A stretch of DNA of 64,000 bases, from positions 1,364,001-1,428,000 of the forward strand of contig NZ_LT629711.1 in the NCBI RefSeq assembly GCF_900104525.1. Direction: 5' to 3'. The notes below the pieces were generated by a model, which was not told where the DNA came from, ran no database searches, and worked only from the letters and a program-made list of their open reading frames with translations. Position numbers and translations under genes: made by a program. The stretch's first letter is position 1. The number at the start of each line of letters is the position of its first letter. Source of the stretch: Pedococcus dokdonensis (GTDB lineage Bacteria; Actinomycetota; Actinomycetes; Actinomycetales; Dermatophilaceae). Below, one piece after another: positions 26,309-35,235 of the stretch.

Positions 26309-27424
26309 TCAGGCCAGGTAGTCCGGGGGCTCGGAGGGCAGGCTCAGCCGGAACTGCGCACCCCCGGTCGGGCTCTCCTCGACCCGGACCCGCCCACCGT
26401 GCGCCTCCACCAGGCCCTTGACGACGTAGAGGCCGAGCCCGGTGCTGCCGCGCCCGGACCCGTGCCAGAACCGGCTGAAGACCAGGTTGCGGTGGTCGGG
26501 CGCGATGCCCTTGCCCTGGTCGGACACGAGCAGGTCGACCCCCACCGCGGGATGCCCGCGGTCGGGGCCGTCGGCGCCGTCGGCGGAGGCCCGGGCGGCG
26601 CCCAGCGTGACCACGCCCTCGCCGTGGCGGATGGCGTTCTCGATCAGGTTGGACAGGATCTGGTCGAGGCGGTCGGGGTCGGCCCAGACCTCGGGCAGCT
26701 CGTCGGAGACCTCGATCGCGAACCGGTCGCGCTCGAGGCCACTGGCGACGGCCCGCTCGACGTGGCGGTGGAAGACGGCGCCGACGTCGATGGGTAGTGG
26801 GCGCACCTGCAACCGGCCCGAGTCGATCCGCGAGACGTCCAGCAGCTCGGTGATCAGCCGGGTGACGCGGTCGGCGTCGGCCTCGATGGTCTCGAGCATC
26901 AACCGCTTCTGGTCGTCGGTGAACCGGTCCCAGCGCCGCAGCAGCGTCGAGGAGAACCCCTTGACCGAGGTGAGCGGCGAGCGCAGCTCGTGGGCCACGG
27001 TGGAGATGACCGCGGCGTTCTCGGCCTCGGCGCGTCGTCGGTACAACGCGTCGCGCATGAGGATGTTGACCCGGTTGACCGGCTGGTTGCGGCCCGGGCG
27101 AAGGTACTTCGCGGTGACGAGGACCTCACGCCCGTTGTGCCGCAGCATCAACAGCTTCTCGCGGTGACCCGTGCGGATCCGCAAGCCGTTCCACGGGTCG
27201 GTGGCCGCCCACCAGGACGTGCCGTCGCTGTCCTGCAGGTCGACGGCCTCACGGATGTCGGCTCCCACGAGCTCCTCGCGGGGACGGCCGAGGATGCGGG
27301 TGGCCCGGGTGTTGAGGAAGAGGATCCGCCCGTCACCGTCAGCGGCCACCAGCCCGTCGGGGATCAGCTCGGCCGCGATGCCGGCGGACTCGTTGTCCAT
27401 CAGCATGCCCGGCTTGAAGTCCAT
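26309..27424 (-). CDS. Soluble PAS-domain sensor histidine kinase
   Basis: 371 aa with no transmembrane segment. A PAS domain (about 15-115, GRILFLNTRATRILGRP) is followed by the HisKA helix with phospho-acceptor His145 in TVAHELRSPLTSVKGF and an HATPase domain: N box at about 257-266 (SNLIENAIRH), G1 DQGKGIAP, G2 GSTGLGLYVVKGLV. It would sense a cytoplasmic signal and phosphorylate a response regulator. No regulator gene is adjacent, so it is an orphan kinase. ATG 27424; 10 nt separates it from the methyltransferase stop upstream, implying co-transcription with rplT-side genes. Confidence 0.92.
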   Translation of the reverse strand: MDFKPGMLMDNESAGIAAELIPDGLVAADGDGRILFLNTRATRILGRPREELVGADIREAVDLQDSDGTSWWAATDPWNGLRIRTGHREKLLMLRHNGREVLVTAKYLRPGRNQPVNRVNILMRDALYRRRAEAENAAVISTVAHELRSPLTSVKGFSSTLLRRWDRFTDDQKRLMLETIEADADRVTRLITELLDVSRIDSGRLQVRPLPIDVGAVFHRHVERAVASGLERDRFAIEVSDELPEVWADPDRLDQILSNLIENAIRHGEGVVTLGAARASADGADGPDRGHPAVGVDLLVSDQGKGIAPDHRNLVFSRFWHGSGRGSTGLGLYVVKGLVEAHGGRVRVEESPTGGAQFRLSLPSEPPDYLA

Positions 27425-27434
27425 GCCGCCGACC

Positions 27435-28232
27435 TTAACGGTTGTGTGCCGCCGCGGACGCGTAGAGGCACACCGTGGCGGCCATGGCGAGGTTCAGCGA
27501 CTCGGCGTGGCCGTAGATCGGCACCCGCACGACCTCGTCGCACAGGTCGCGGACCTCGGGCTCCAGGCCCCAGGCCTCGTTGCCCATCACCCACGCGTGC
27601 GCCGGGCCGAGGTCGACGTCGGGCAGCAGCGTCTCACCCACGCCGTCGGCGGCCAGCACGCGGATGCCCGCAGCCCGCAGCCGGGCCACCGTCTCGTCGA
27701 CGGGCAGACCGGTGACGACCGGCAGGTGGAACAACGAACCGGCGGTGGAACGCACCACCTTGGGTGAGTGGACGTCGACCGACGCGTCGCTGACGAGCAC
27801 CGCGTCGGCACCGGCTGCGTCGGCACCCCGGATCACGGTGCCCGCGTTGCCCGGGTCGCGCACGTGGGTGAGCAGGACGAGCAGTCGCGGCCGGGTGGCC
27901 AGCACGTCGTCGAGGTCCGCGGTGACCGTCGTGCACACGGCCGCCAGCCCCTGGGGGGTGGGGGTGTCGCACATCGCCGCGAGGACCTCGTCGGTCACGT
28001 CGTGCAGGTGGAGCTGCGCCGCCAGCGCCGTCTCGACGATGTCGGGGTGACGCGACCGTGCCTGCTCGGTGAGGTAGACGTCCACGACCCGCTCGGGGTG
28101 GTGAACCACCGCCTCGCGGACGGACTGCGGCCCCTCGGCGAGGAACCGGCCCGTCCGCAGACGCACCGAGCGCCGGGACAACGCCCGCACCGCCTTGACC
28201 CGATCAGCTCGGGGGTTGGTCAGCGGGGGCAT
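27435..28232 (-). CDS. TrmH/SpoU-family RNA 2'-O-ribose methyltransferase
   Basis: 265 aa. The N-terminal substrate-binding domain (RFLAEGPQSVREAV) precedes a SPOUT trefoil-knot domain with motif 1 HVRDPGNAGTVIRGADAAGADAV, motif 2 AWVMGNEAWGL and motif 3 VRVPIYGHAESLNLAMAATVCLY. It likely methylates a ribose in 23S rRNA, as does TsnR of related bacteria. The position directly after rplT is conserved in actinobacteria. ATG at 28232. Confidence 0.9.
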   Translation of the reverse strand: MPPLTNPRADRVKAVRALSRRSVRLRTGRFLAEGPQSVREAVVHHPERVVDVYLTEQARSRHPDIVETALAAQLHLHDVTDEVLAAMCDTPTPQGLAAVCTTVTADLDDVLATRPRLLVLLTHVRDPGNAGTVIRGADAAGADAVLVSDASVDVHSPKVVRSTAGSLFHLPVVTGLPVDETVARLRAAGIRVLAADGVGETLLPDVDLGPAHAWVMGNEAWGLEPEVRDLCDEVVRVPIYGHAESLNLAMAATVCLYASAAAHNR

Positions 28233-28266
28233 GTCCCGGCGCGTCGGAGAGGAGTGAGTCGTCGAC

Positions 28267-28644
28267 TCAGGCGCTGGCCGCGGCGGTCGCCGGCACGTTC
28301 GCGCGGGCGATCTCGACGAGCGCGGTGAAGGCCGCCTCGTCGCTGACGGCGAGCTCGGCCAGCATGCGACGGTCGACCTCGATCTCCGCGGCCTTGAGGC
28401 CCTGGATGAACCGGTTGTAGGTCATGCCGTTCGCGCGGGCCCCGGCGTTGATCCGCTGGATCCAGAGGCGACGGAAGTCACCCTTGCGGGCGCGACGGTC
28501 GCGGTAGGCGTACCCGAGGGAGTGGGTGACCTGCTCCTTGGCCTTGCGGTAGAGCCGCGAGCGCTGCCCGCGGTAACCGCTGGCGCGCTCGAGGACGACC
28601 CGGCGCTTCTTCTGGGCGTTGACTGCCCGCTTCACGCGTGCCAC
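28267..28644 (-). CDS. rplT: 50S ribosomal protein L20
   Basis: 125 aa, basic, with the family start [19 protein letters not shown] and the RNA-binding helices [19 protein letters not shown]. It binds 23S rRNA early in 50S assembly and in other bacteria represses the infC operon by binding its leader. The tail is slightly longer and Ala-rich. Follows rpmI by 80 nt. Confidence 0.97.
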   Translation of the reverse strand: MARVKRAVNAQKKRRVVLERASGYRGQRSRLYRKAKEQVTHSLGYAYRDRRARKGDFRRLWIQRINAGARANGMTYNRFIQGLKAAEIEVDRRMLAELAVSDEAAFTALVEIARANVPATAAASA

Positions 28645-28724
28645 GTGAGTTCTCCTTGCTGTGTTGGTCTAGCGTCCGGAACTGCTGTGCTGAGCCCGGC
28701 GGTGCTGGTGGGGGTGGGCTCGGC

Positions 28725-28919
28725 TCAGCGGCCGAGGAGCTTCTTGACCTTCTTGGCGTCCGGCTTGGACACCTCGACGTCGTTCGCGATCGAGCGGGTG
28801 TACTTCGAGGACTTGTGCTCGAGGTAGTGGCGGCCGTTGGTCTGCTCGCGCATGACCTTGCCCTTGCCGGTGATCCGGAACCGCTTCTTGGCACCGGAGT
28901 GCGTCTTCATCTTCGGCAT
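28725..28919 (-). CDS. rpmI: 50S ribosomal protein L35
   Basis: 64 aa, basic, with MPKMKTHSGAKKRFRITGKG at the start, the L35 signature. Second gene of the infC-rpmI-rplT operon; about 98 nt after infC. Confidence 0.97.
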   Translation of the reverse strand: MPKMKTHSGAKKRFRITGKGKVMREQTNGRHYLEHKSSKYTRSIANDVEVSKPDAKKVKKLLGR

Positions 28920-29017
28920 GGCTGCCGATCTCCTTGCTGTCGATGCGCTCGCCGGGTGGGGCGGGCGACTGTTCGGTGGTTCGGTGTTCGGGTCGTTCGG
29001 GGTGCTGCCGGGGGGGC

Positions 29018-29662
29018 TCAGGCCTGGTCGGCGGCGACCGCCGGGGCCTCTGCGACTGGCGTGGCCTCGACGGCTTCCGGGGCCGCGTCGGCCTCGGCGC
29101 CGGCCGGAGCGGCCGAGGTCCGGGCGCGGCGCTGCTCTGCCATCGCCTCGGACTTCTTCTTCGTGGGGGCCAGGACCATGATCATGTTGCGCCCGTCCTG
29201 CTTGGGAGCCGACTCGACGGTGCCCAGCTCGAGCACGTCCTCGGCCAGCCGCTGCAGGAGCCGGAAGCCCAGCTCGGGCCGCGACTGCTCGCGTCCGCGG
29301 AACATGATCGTCACCTTGACCTTGTCGCCGCCCCGGAGGAACCGCTCGACGTGGCCCTTCTTGGTGCCGTAGTCATGCGGGTCGATCTTCGGGCGGAGCT
29401 TGATCTCCTTGATGACCGTGTTGACCTGGTTCTTGCGCGCTTCGCGAGCCTTCAGCGCCGCTTCGTACTTGAACTTGCCGAAGTCCATGAGCTTGGCGAC
29501 GGGGGGCTTGGCCATCGGGGCCACCTCGACGAGGTCGAGGTCAGCCTCGGCGGCCAGACGCAGTGCGTCTTCGACGCGCACGATGCCGACCTGTTCTCCG
29601 TTGGGGCCAACCAACCGCACCTCGGGTACCCGGATGCGGTCGTTGATGCGAGGTTCGCTGAT
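29018..29662 (-). CDS. infC: Translation initiation factor IF-3
   Basis: 214 aa; binds the 30S subunit, discriminates start codons and prevents subunit association. The N domain begins [18 protein letters not shown], the linker is [18 protein letters not shown] and the C domain has [21 protein letters not shown] long Ala-rich tail of about 40 residues follows, common in actinobacteria. I place the start at the ATC 29662: GAGGAG lies 7 nt upstream and homology begins right there, whereas the GTG at 29689 has no ribosome site and adds nine unrelated residues. A non-AUG start is the classic device for IF-3 self-control. Confidence 0.93.
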   Translation of the reverse strand: MSEPRINDRIRVPEVRLVGPNGEQVGIVRVEDALRLAAEADLDLVEVAPMAKPPVAKLMDFGKFKYEAALKAREARKNQVNTVIKEIKLRPKIDPHDYGTKKGHVERFLRGGDKVKVTIMFRGREQSRPELGFRLLQRLAEDVLELGTVESAPKQDGRNMIMVLAPTKKKSEAMAEQRRARTSAAPAGAEADAAPEAVEATPVAEAPAVAADQA

Positions 29663-29966
29663 GTTGGTGCTCCTCTGTTGGAAGTTCACGCTGTGGATGT
29701 CACGGTCCGGCCGCTACAACGAAGAAAGGCTCCCCGTCGCCGTTGCGCGGGAAGCCTCACCTGTCCGTCACGGCCCCTCCGAGGGGAGGTATGTCGCGTG
29801 GCTCGCGCCCGCGGCATACACCTCGGTGACTCCGTGGACCCGGCAACCGTGAGGTTGACGCGGGTGGAAGCGGTGCTGCTTCACTTGCACACCGGGCCCG
29901 GTGCTGGGCAGCCCTCACAGGTCACCCGACGATGGACACGGCCGGTCGATCTGCAAGGCTACCAGC
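29663..29966 (-). other. infC leader and divergent intergenic region
   Basis: About 300 bp between infC and the divergent DUF1844 gene. On the minus strand it holds a terminator-like hairpin (29717-29757) and further GC-rich dyads upstream (CCCCTCGGAGGGG near 29775-29790). I see no convincing -35/-10 pair and no ORF that I would defend. Confidence 0.55.
29717..29757 (-). terminator. Attenuator-like hairpin in the infC leader
   Basis: Minus-strand AGGCTTCCCG paired with CGGGGAGCCT (one G-U pair), an 11-nt loop, then TTTCTTCGTT. It has the shape of an intrinsic terminator 60 nt before infC, so expression of infC-rpmI-rplT may be controlled by premature termination. Confidence 0.65.
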
Positions 29967-30317
29967 GTGAGCGCCGAATCTCCCAATCCCGAGCAGGCCA
30001 CCCGCGACATCGCCGAGGTGCCGGCCGTCGAGGTGATCACCACCGCCGCGATCCACCTGATGAGTGCCGCCGCGGTGAAGTGCGGGCTGGCGGACGGGCC
30101 GGACGCGGCGGAGCAGCTCGACCTCGACGAGGCCCGTCGGCTGATGACCGCGCTGGCCGGGCTGGTGACCGCGAGCGCCCCTGACCTGGGCAGCCAGCAC
30201 GCCGCTCCCCTGCGTGACGGCCTGAAGTCCCTGCAGCTGGCGTTCCGGGAGGCCTCGGTCATCCCCGACCCGCCCGGTCAGGGCCCGGGCGAGAAGCTCA
30301 CCGGCTCGGTCGTCTGA
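29967..30317 (+). CDS. DUF1844 family protein
   Basis: 116 aa from GTG 29967. The conserved core EVITTAAIHLMSAAAVKCGL followed by an Asp/Glu-rich LDEARRLMTALAGLV helix and PLRDGLKSLQLAFREAS is the DUF1844 pattern, mostly helical and soluble. Divergent from infC, a placement seen in many actinobacteria. Function unknown. Confidence 0.87.
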   Translation: MSAESPNPEQATRDIAEVPAVEVITTAAIHLMSAAAVKCGLADGPDAAEQLDLDEARRLMTALAGLVTASAPDLGSQHAAPLRDGLKSLQLAFREASVIPDPPGQGPGEKLTGSVV

Positions 30318-30347
30318 CCCCACCGGCCGAACCGGTCCGGCGTGGCC

Positions 30348-31448
30348 TCAGCCGAGGTCGCGCACCGTCGTCGAGCCGCGCGGCTCGCTCCCGCCGTGCT
30401 CCGCGTACTGGGTGGCGCCGGACTCGTAGGTCTGCACCAGCTGGTTGCCGTGCAGGGCGATGCCCTCGGCCATGTTGGACGGCACCTCGATCGTCTCGCG
30501 CTCGCCCGTCACCCGGTCGATGCGGGTGAGCAGGCTGTGCTCGGCGTCCCGGCCCTCGGACCGGGAGACGTAGACGTAGTCGTCGTTCACCGCGATGCCC
30601 TGCATCTCCTGCTCACCGGTGACCACCGAGCTGGGGGTGGCCGAGACGCTGCCGTCGGCGCCGACGTCGTAGGTGTAGATGCTGTCGGTGTCCTTGCCGT
30701 TGAACTGGGCCGTCCACAGCTGGCCGTCGTGGTAGGTCACGGTGCTGTAGCCATCGACCGGGAAGCTGCCGTGCACCTGGGCGATGTCGCCGCTCTCGGC
30801 CGCCCGGATCTCCGAGAGCGAGTAGAGCTGCACGTGGCCGGCCCCCGAGACCCAGACGTGGTCGCCGTGCACTGCGACGCCGCCGTAGTGGTCGAGTCCC
30901 TCGAGACGCACCGTGCTCAGCACCTCACCGGTGGCCGAGTCCTGGATCACGAGCAGGCCGTCGCGGGTGTCGTGGGCGTTGTACATCGTGGTGATCAGCA
31001 GCCCGCCTCCGGCGTCGATCGCCAGGCCCTGTGGGGTCCAGGGCGAGCCGGCCCCGAACAGCCGCCAGAGGACGTCCATCGGGCGCAGCGGCGCGTCGGG
31101 ATCGAGCGGGATGTCGACGCCGTCACGCTCGGAGGTCTGGTCGAGCGGCGTCGCGGGGTCGTCGCCGTGACCGTCAGAGACCGCGCTCGTCTCGACCTGT
31201 GCCTGCAGCTCGGCATAGAGCTCCGCCGTCAGCTCGCGGACCCCGGCCGCCGCAGACTCCACGTCGTGCACCATGGCGCCGGAGCGCCGGCTGAAGGCCG
31301 CTGCGTCGGGCCCGGTCCAGACCGGGCGCAACGTCGTCACGGCCTGCTGGACGTCGGTCGCGGCCTCGTCGAGCCGACGGGCCTGGGTCCTGAGGCGCCC
31401 GGCGATGTCGCGCACGCGGTCCTCCCGCATGCCGAGCTTGTCCTCCAC
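30348..31448 (-). CDS. WXG100-like N-terminal domain fused to a beta-propeller
   Basis: 366 aa. Residues 1-90 form two helices joined at VWTGPDAAAF, with W44-T45-G46 in the turn: a WXG100/ESX-type helical hairpin. Residues about 130-360 are beta-strand repeats of the NHL/SMP-30 kind (PQGLAIDAGGGLLITTMY, YGGVAVHGDHVWVSG, MQGIAVNDDYVYVS, AEGIALHGNQLVQT), probably six blades. There is no signal peptide, consistent with export by a type VII-like system, but the usual YxxxD/E signal after the helices is not seen (YAELQ instead). GTG 31448 is used; ATG 31430 is an alternative. No ESX machinery gene is in the window. Function unknown. Confidence 0.75.
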   Translation of the reverse strand: MEDKLGMREDRVRDIAGRLRTQARRLDEAATDVQQAVTTLRPVWTGPDAAAFSRRSGAMVHDVESAAAGVRELTAELYAELQAQVETSAVSDGHGDDPATPLDQTSERDGVDIPLDPDAPLRPMDVLWRLFGAGSPWTPQGLAIDAGGGLLITTMYNAHDTRDGLLVIQDSATGEVLSTVRLEGLDHYGGVAVHGDHVWVSGAGHVQLYSLSEIRAAESGDIAQVHGSFPVDGYSTVTYHDGQLWTAQFNGKDTDSIYTYDVGADGSVSATPSSVVTGEQEMQGIAVNDDYVYVSRSEGRDAEHSLLTRIDRVTGERETIEVPSNMAEGIALHGNQLVQTYESGATQYAEHGGSEPRGSTTVRDLG

Positions 31449-31561
31449 GGTGCCCCCAGTCGGCAGTTGCCAGTGTGTCGCCGCAGGCTACCGGCCGGTC
31501 GGGCACCCGCCCATGGGGAGCGCTCCCCCGCGCGCCGGGGCCCGTGCCTCCCGCGGGTGGG

Positions 31562-32794
31562 TCAGACCTCGGCGGCCGCGCGGGTGCGGGCCGCGGCGCG
31601 GCGTTCGGTGGCACGGCCCGAGGTGGCCGCCGCACCCAGCAGGGCGACGACGAGGCCGGTCGTCGCGACGACGACGAACCCGGCCTGCCAGTCGAACCGG
31701 TCGATCGCGAACCCGGCGAGCGGCGCACCGAGGGCCATCCCGCCGGTCATGAACGACCCGTGCCACCCCATCGCCTCGCCGCGCGCCGCTCCCGGGACGA
31801 CCCGGCTGACCTGGTCGACCGTGGCGGTGATCGTCGGGGCGCACAGCAGCCCGGCGACGAAGGACAGGACCGCGAGCGACGCGGTGCCGAGAGCCAGGGC
31901 CATCGGCACGGTGACCAGGGCCAGACCGCCGAGCAGCCAGAAGGCCGACACGGACCTCTTCATCCCGCCGTAGACCAGCCCACCGAGCAGCGAGCCGAAC
32001 CCCCACACCGCCAGCACCCAGCCGATCGAGGACTGGGCGTCGAAGTCGCGCAACGCGGCGACGATCGCGATGTCGGTGCCGCCGAGCACGAGCGTCGTGG
32101 CTGCAGCGGCGAGACAGATCACGATGAACCGGGCGCGGAACCACCCGGACCGGGCGACGGGGACGGCCTGCGCCGGCACGCCCTCGTCGTCCACCGCGGG
32201 GCCCGCCTCGTCGTGCAGGACCGGGTTGGCGAACCACAGGAGCACGCCGGCCAGCACGCCGAGCATCTCGATGACGAAGAGCACCCACTGGGTCGGCCAC
32301 ACCGTGGCGGCCCACACGCCGGCAGCCGGCCCGACCATGAAGGACATCTCGACTGCGACCGAGTCGAGCGAGATCGCGGTGCGACGGTCGTCCTCGTCGA
32401 CGGCAGCGATGACCGCCTGCCGGATGATGGAGAAGGACGGGATGACGAAGAGGCCGGCGAGCGCGGCCAGGCCCAGCAGCCACCAGTAGGCGACGAAGGG
32501 CGCGATCGACCAGCACACGGCCGCGACCACGATCGAGGGCACCACGACGCGACGCAGCCCGCGGCGGTCGAGCAACCGCCCTCGCCACGGCCCGCTGATG
32601 GCGATCGCGATGGTGGCCGCCGCGGACACCAGACCGGCCTCGGCGTAGGCCCGGCCGAGGTGGCTGACGACGTGGAGCGTCAGGACGACTCCCCCGGCGA
32701 AGATCGGGACGCGCACCAGGAAGCCCAGCACCAGCGCCCGCCGCAGGGCGGCGATGGCGAGGACGCGACGGTAGCGGTCGTTGGCGATCTGCAC
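31562..32794 (-). CDS. MFS transporter
   Basis: 410 aa, about 12 hydrophobic segments, with the loop-2 motif GRLLDRRGLRRVV (a G-x-x-x-D-R-x-G-R-R form typical of drug/sugar efflux MFS). The C-terminus is Ala/Arg-rich. I start at GTG 32794 because the residues before it (Gly/Gln/Ser) do not look membrane-protein-like. It is most similar in style to sugar or drug efflux proteins; substrate unknown. Confidence 0.86.
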   Translation of the reverse strand: MQIANDRYRRVLAIAALRRALVLGFLVRVPIFAGGVVLTLHVVSHLGRAYAEAGLVSAAATIAIAISGPWRGRLLDRRGLRRVVVPSIVVAAVCWSIAPFVAYWWLLGLAALAGLFVIPSFSIIRQAVIAAVDEDDRRTAISLDSVAVEMSFMVGPAAGVWAATVWPTQWVLFVIEMLGVLAGVLLWFANPVLHDEAGPAVDDEGVPAQAVPVARSGWFRARFIVICLAAAATTLVLGGTDIAIVAALRDFDAQSSIGWVLAVWGFGSLLGGLVYGGMKRSVSAFWLLGGLALVTVPMALALGTASLAVLSFVAGLLCAPTITATVDQVSRVVPGAARGEAMGWHGSFMTGGMALGAPLAGFAIDRFDWQAGFVVVATTGLVVALLGAAATSGRATERRAAARTRAAAEV

Positions 32795-32880
32795 CTGCCT
32801 ACTCTGGCACTGGCCACCGACACCGGCCAAACCGATTTTGGTCCTGTCACCAGGTCCTGTCCCGCCGATGGTCGCACCGG

Positions 32881-32886
32881 TAGGTT
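32881..32886 (+). promoter_or_regulatory. -10 element of a leaderless DUF952 transcript
   Basis: TAGGTT ends 6 nt before the GTG start, so transcription would begin at or next to the start codon; no ribosome site precedes it. Confidence 0.5.
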
Positions 32887-32892
32887 CGGCAG

Positions 32893-33228
32893 GTGACCAT
32901 CTACCACCTCGCCGAGCCCGAGCACTGGGCCGCCGCCGTCGCGTCCGGGACGTACGCCCAGTCGACCCGGGGCCGCACGATGCAGGAGGAGGGCTTCATC
33001 CACTGCTCGTCGGACACGCAGTGGCCGGTGGTCCGACGGGCCTACTACGGCGACCTCGCCGGCCCGTTGCTGCTGCTGGAGATCGACGAGGCCCGGCTGC
33101 CCGAACCACCCGTCGTGGAGGTCGGCAACCCGACCACCGGCGAGACCTTCCCCCACCTGTATGCCGCCCTACCGGTCGACGCTGTCGTGCACGTCACCGA
33201 GCTCGCCGCACCCCACGACACGGACTGA
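32893..33228 (+). CDS. DUF952 family protein
   Basis: 111 aa. YHLAEPEHWAAAVASGTYAQ, then EEGFIHCSSDTQW and ETFPHLYAALPVDAVV are the conserved DUF952 segments, a fold related to the ADP-ribosyltransferase/RNA 2'-phosphotransferase-like group. The biochemical role is not known. GTG 32893 with a leaderless-type -10. Converges on sseB. Confidence 0.87.
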   Translation: MTIYHLAEPEHWAAAVASGTYAQSTRGRTMQEEGFIHCSSDTQWPVVRRAYYGDLAGPLLLLEIDEARLPEPPVVEVGNPTTGETFPHLYAALPVDAVVHVTELAAPHDTD

Positions 33229-33271
33229 CCCGGCGCGCTGGGACCGGTGCCCTGGGCCTCGTGCCCGGGAC

Positions 33272-33345
33272 AGGAGCGCCCGGACGGGAGCGCCCGGACG
33301 GGGAGCGCTCGGACGGGGAGCGCTCGGACGGGCGCGCTCGGGCGG
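33272..33345. repeat. 15-bp tandem repeat between convergent genes
   Basis: Nearly five copies of GGAGCGCYCGGACGG lie in the 122-bp gap between the DUF952 and sseB stops. G+C rich; could help termination. Confidence 0.7.
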
Positions 33346-33350
33346 CCGCG

Positions 33351-34091
33351 CTAGGAGATCGAGAAGGCGAGCCCGTCGATCCGGGCCCGGATCTCACCGT
33401 CGGTGGCCAACCGCTCCCCCACGGCTGTCGCGACGGCCTGGACCGCAGCCGCGCCCAGGCCGGGCCGCAGGGTCAGCCCGATCCGGAGCACGCCCTCACC
33501 CGGACCACCGGGACCGACCTCGTGGGCCACGACGGCTTCCTGCTCGCGGACGGCTGCGGCCACGGCCCGCTGGACGGTCTCGTCCTCGTGGGCCGGCAGC
33601 CAGGCCCGCTGCTGGGCCAGCGCCCAGACCATGCTGGGGCGCAGGGCCACGGTCGCCGGACCGGCCACGTCGACGACGATCACGTCACACCGTTCGCTGA
33701 CCGCCGCCTGTCCGGCTCGGGCCGCGGTGACGGGGACCGGGCGCGCCTGCGGATCCCAGGCGACGATCGCGGCCAGCGAGGAGAACACCGGTAGGGCGCG
33801 GGTGCCGTCCGGCGCCACCAGCGTCACCGCTGCCATGTCGGTCTGCTTCTCGACCGCGAGCCCGCGGGCGGCCGTGTCGCCCGAGTCGTCCACGGACACC
33901 GGCTCGGCGACGATCGGCACGAGCAGCCGGGCCGCGCCGATCGCCGACAGCAGCCGGACCTCGTCGGCGGGGTCCGCGAGCGCTGCGGTCAGGGCCGGGT
34001 CGGCCTCGCCGGTGTCGTCGTCGAACCCGGTGCCACTGAGCCCACGGCCGCTGAACGGGGTGCCGGCGGAGTCGTGGGTGGGACCGGTCAA
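33351..34091 (-). CDS. SseB family protein
   Basis: 246 aa. After a Gly/Asp-rich start, [31 protein letters not shown] and [19 protein letters not shown] form the SseB N-terminal domain (a family named for a Salmonella serine-sensitivity protein). The C-terminal region ([18 protein letters not shown]) is a separate lobe. TTG 34091 overlaps the priA stop (TTGA). Last gene of the his operon here; hisF is usually found near priA but is not in the window. Function unknown. Confidence 0.83.
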   Translation of the reverse strand: MTGPTHDSAGTPFSGRGLSGTGFDDDTGEADPALTAALADPADEVRLLSAIGAARLLVPIVAEPVSVDDSGDTAARGLAVEKQTDMAAVTLVAPDGTRALPVFSSLAAIVAWDPQARPVPVTAARAGQAAVSERCDVIVVDVAGPATVALRPSMVWALAQQRAWLPAHEDETVQRAVAAAVREQEAVVAHEVGPGGPGEGVLRIGLTLRPGLGAAAVQAVATAVGERLATDGEIRARIDGLAFSIS

Positions 34092-34834
34092 GGCCGCCCC
34101 GCCACGTCGAGTGCGTCGGGCAGCGTGAACGCGCCCCGATAGAGGGCCGACCCCACGATGGCACCCTCGACACCGTGTGGGACCAGCTCGCGGATCGCCT
34201 CGATGTCGTCGAGCGTGGACACCCCTCCGGAGGCGACCACAGGGCGGTCGGTCCGCGCGCAGACCTCGCGCAGCAGGTCGAGGTTCGGGCCCTTGAGCAT
34301 GCCGTCCTTGTTGACGTCGGTGACGACGTAGCGGGCGCAGCCCTCGCCGTCCAGCCGCTCGAGCGTCTCCCAGAGGTCGCCGCCGTCCTTGGTCCACCCG
34401 CGGGCTGCGAGGGTGGTGCCGCGCACGTCCAGACCGACCGCGACCCGGTCGCCGTGCTCGGCGATCGCGGCTGCGGTCCACTCCGGGTCCTCGAGGGCTG
34501 CGGTGCCGAGGTTGACGCGTCGGCAGCCGGTCGCGAGGGCGGCTTCGAGGGACTCGGCGTCGCGGATGCCTCCGCTCAGCTCGACGCGGATGTCGAGGCG
34601 CCCCACGATCCCGGCGAGCAGCTCGCGGTTGGAGCCCCGGCCGAACGCCGCGTCGAGGTCGACGAGGTGCAGCCACTCGGCGCCCTGCTCCTGCCAGGCG
34701 AGAGCGGCCTGCCACGGGTCGCCGAACTCACCGCCGCTGCCCGCCACCCCCTGCACGAGCTGGACGGCACGACCGCCCTGGACGTCGACGGCAGGCAGGA
34801 GCTCGAGCCTCGGGCTGGGAGCTGGGGCGCTCAT
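34088..34834 (-). CDS. priA: Bifunctional HisA/TrpF isomerase PriA
   Basis: 248 aa (beta/alpha)8 barrel. Catalytic Asp17 is in [10 protein letters not shown], Asp173 in [11 protein letters not shown], and phosphate-binding Gly loops are VELSGGI and VASGGVS. In actinobacteria this protein serves both histidine (ProFAR isomerase) and tryptophan (PRA isomerase) synthesis; the bifunctional call is inferred from the lineage. ATG 34834 overlaps the upstream stop (ATGA). Confidence 0.93.
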   Translation of the reverse strand: MSAPAPSPRLELLPAVDVQGGRAVQLVQGVAGSGGEFGDPWQAALAWQEQGAEWLHLVDLDAAFGRGSNRELLAGIVGRLDIRVELSGGIRDAESLEAALATGCRRVNLGTAALEDPEWTAAAIAEHGDRVAVGLDVRGTTLAARGWTKDGGDLWETLERLDGEGCARYVVTDVNKDGMLKGPNLDLLREVCARTDRPVVASGGVSTLDDIEAIRELVPHGVEGAIVGSALYRGAFTLPDALDVAGRP

Positions 34835-35235
34835 GGGGTGTCCTCGGTGGGTCGATTCGGTGGAGTGGGTGACGCAGGCTCGGGGGCTGGCGCAGGCTCG
34901 ACGGCTGGTGCCGGCTCGGTCGGTGCTGCGGGCTCGGCCGCGTCGTGGCGTCGCCCCTGGACGTAGAGGTAGCCCCCGACCAGCACCAACGCCAAGAGCA
35001 CCAGGCCGATCCGCACCGGCCAGGACGCGTCCAGCAGCAGCGTCACGCCGAGCGTGCCGAGGGCGGCACCCACCGTGGTGGCCACCTTGGGCTGGGTGCG
35101 GCGAGTGGCCGGGCTGGTGCGCCGGCGTCGGCTGGCGCTGGTCGACCTGCGGGCCGACGTCCTGCGGGCGGTCGACTTCCTGGCGGTCGTCGTGCGCGCG
35201 GTGGACTTGCGCGGGGTCTTCCTCGTGGCGTTCAC
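34831..35235 (-). CDS. H1-tail-like membrane protein inside the his operon
   Basis: 134 aa. Residues 1 to about 50 are almost only Arg, Lys, Ser, Thr and Ala ([20 protein letters not shown]), like histone H1 tails. Two hydrophobic helices follow (about 52-70 and 75-95, [19 protein letters not shown]), then a Pro/Glu/Ala-rich tail. It overlaps hisH (GTGA) and priA (ATGA) by 4 nt each. It looks like a small inner-membrane protein with a basic cytoplasmic tail able to bind nucleic acid. I do not recognise a family. Confidence 0.75.
   Translation of the reverse strand: MNATRKTPRKSTARTTTARKSTARRTSARRSTSASRRRRTSPATRRTQPKVATTVGAALGTLGVTLLLDASWPVRIGLVLLALVLVGGYLYVQGRRHDAAEPAAPTEPAPAVEPAPAPEPASPTPPNRPTEDTP

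Noticed and set aside
31562-32830. Longer MFS start at 32830
   Set aside because: The extra residues are polar and the RBS-like signal is weak; GTG 32794 is a better start.
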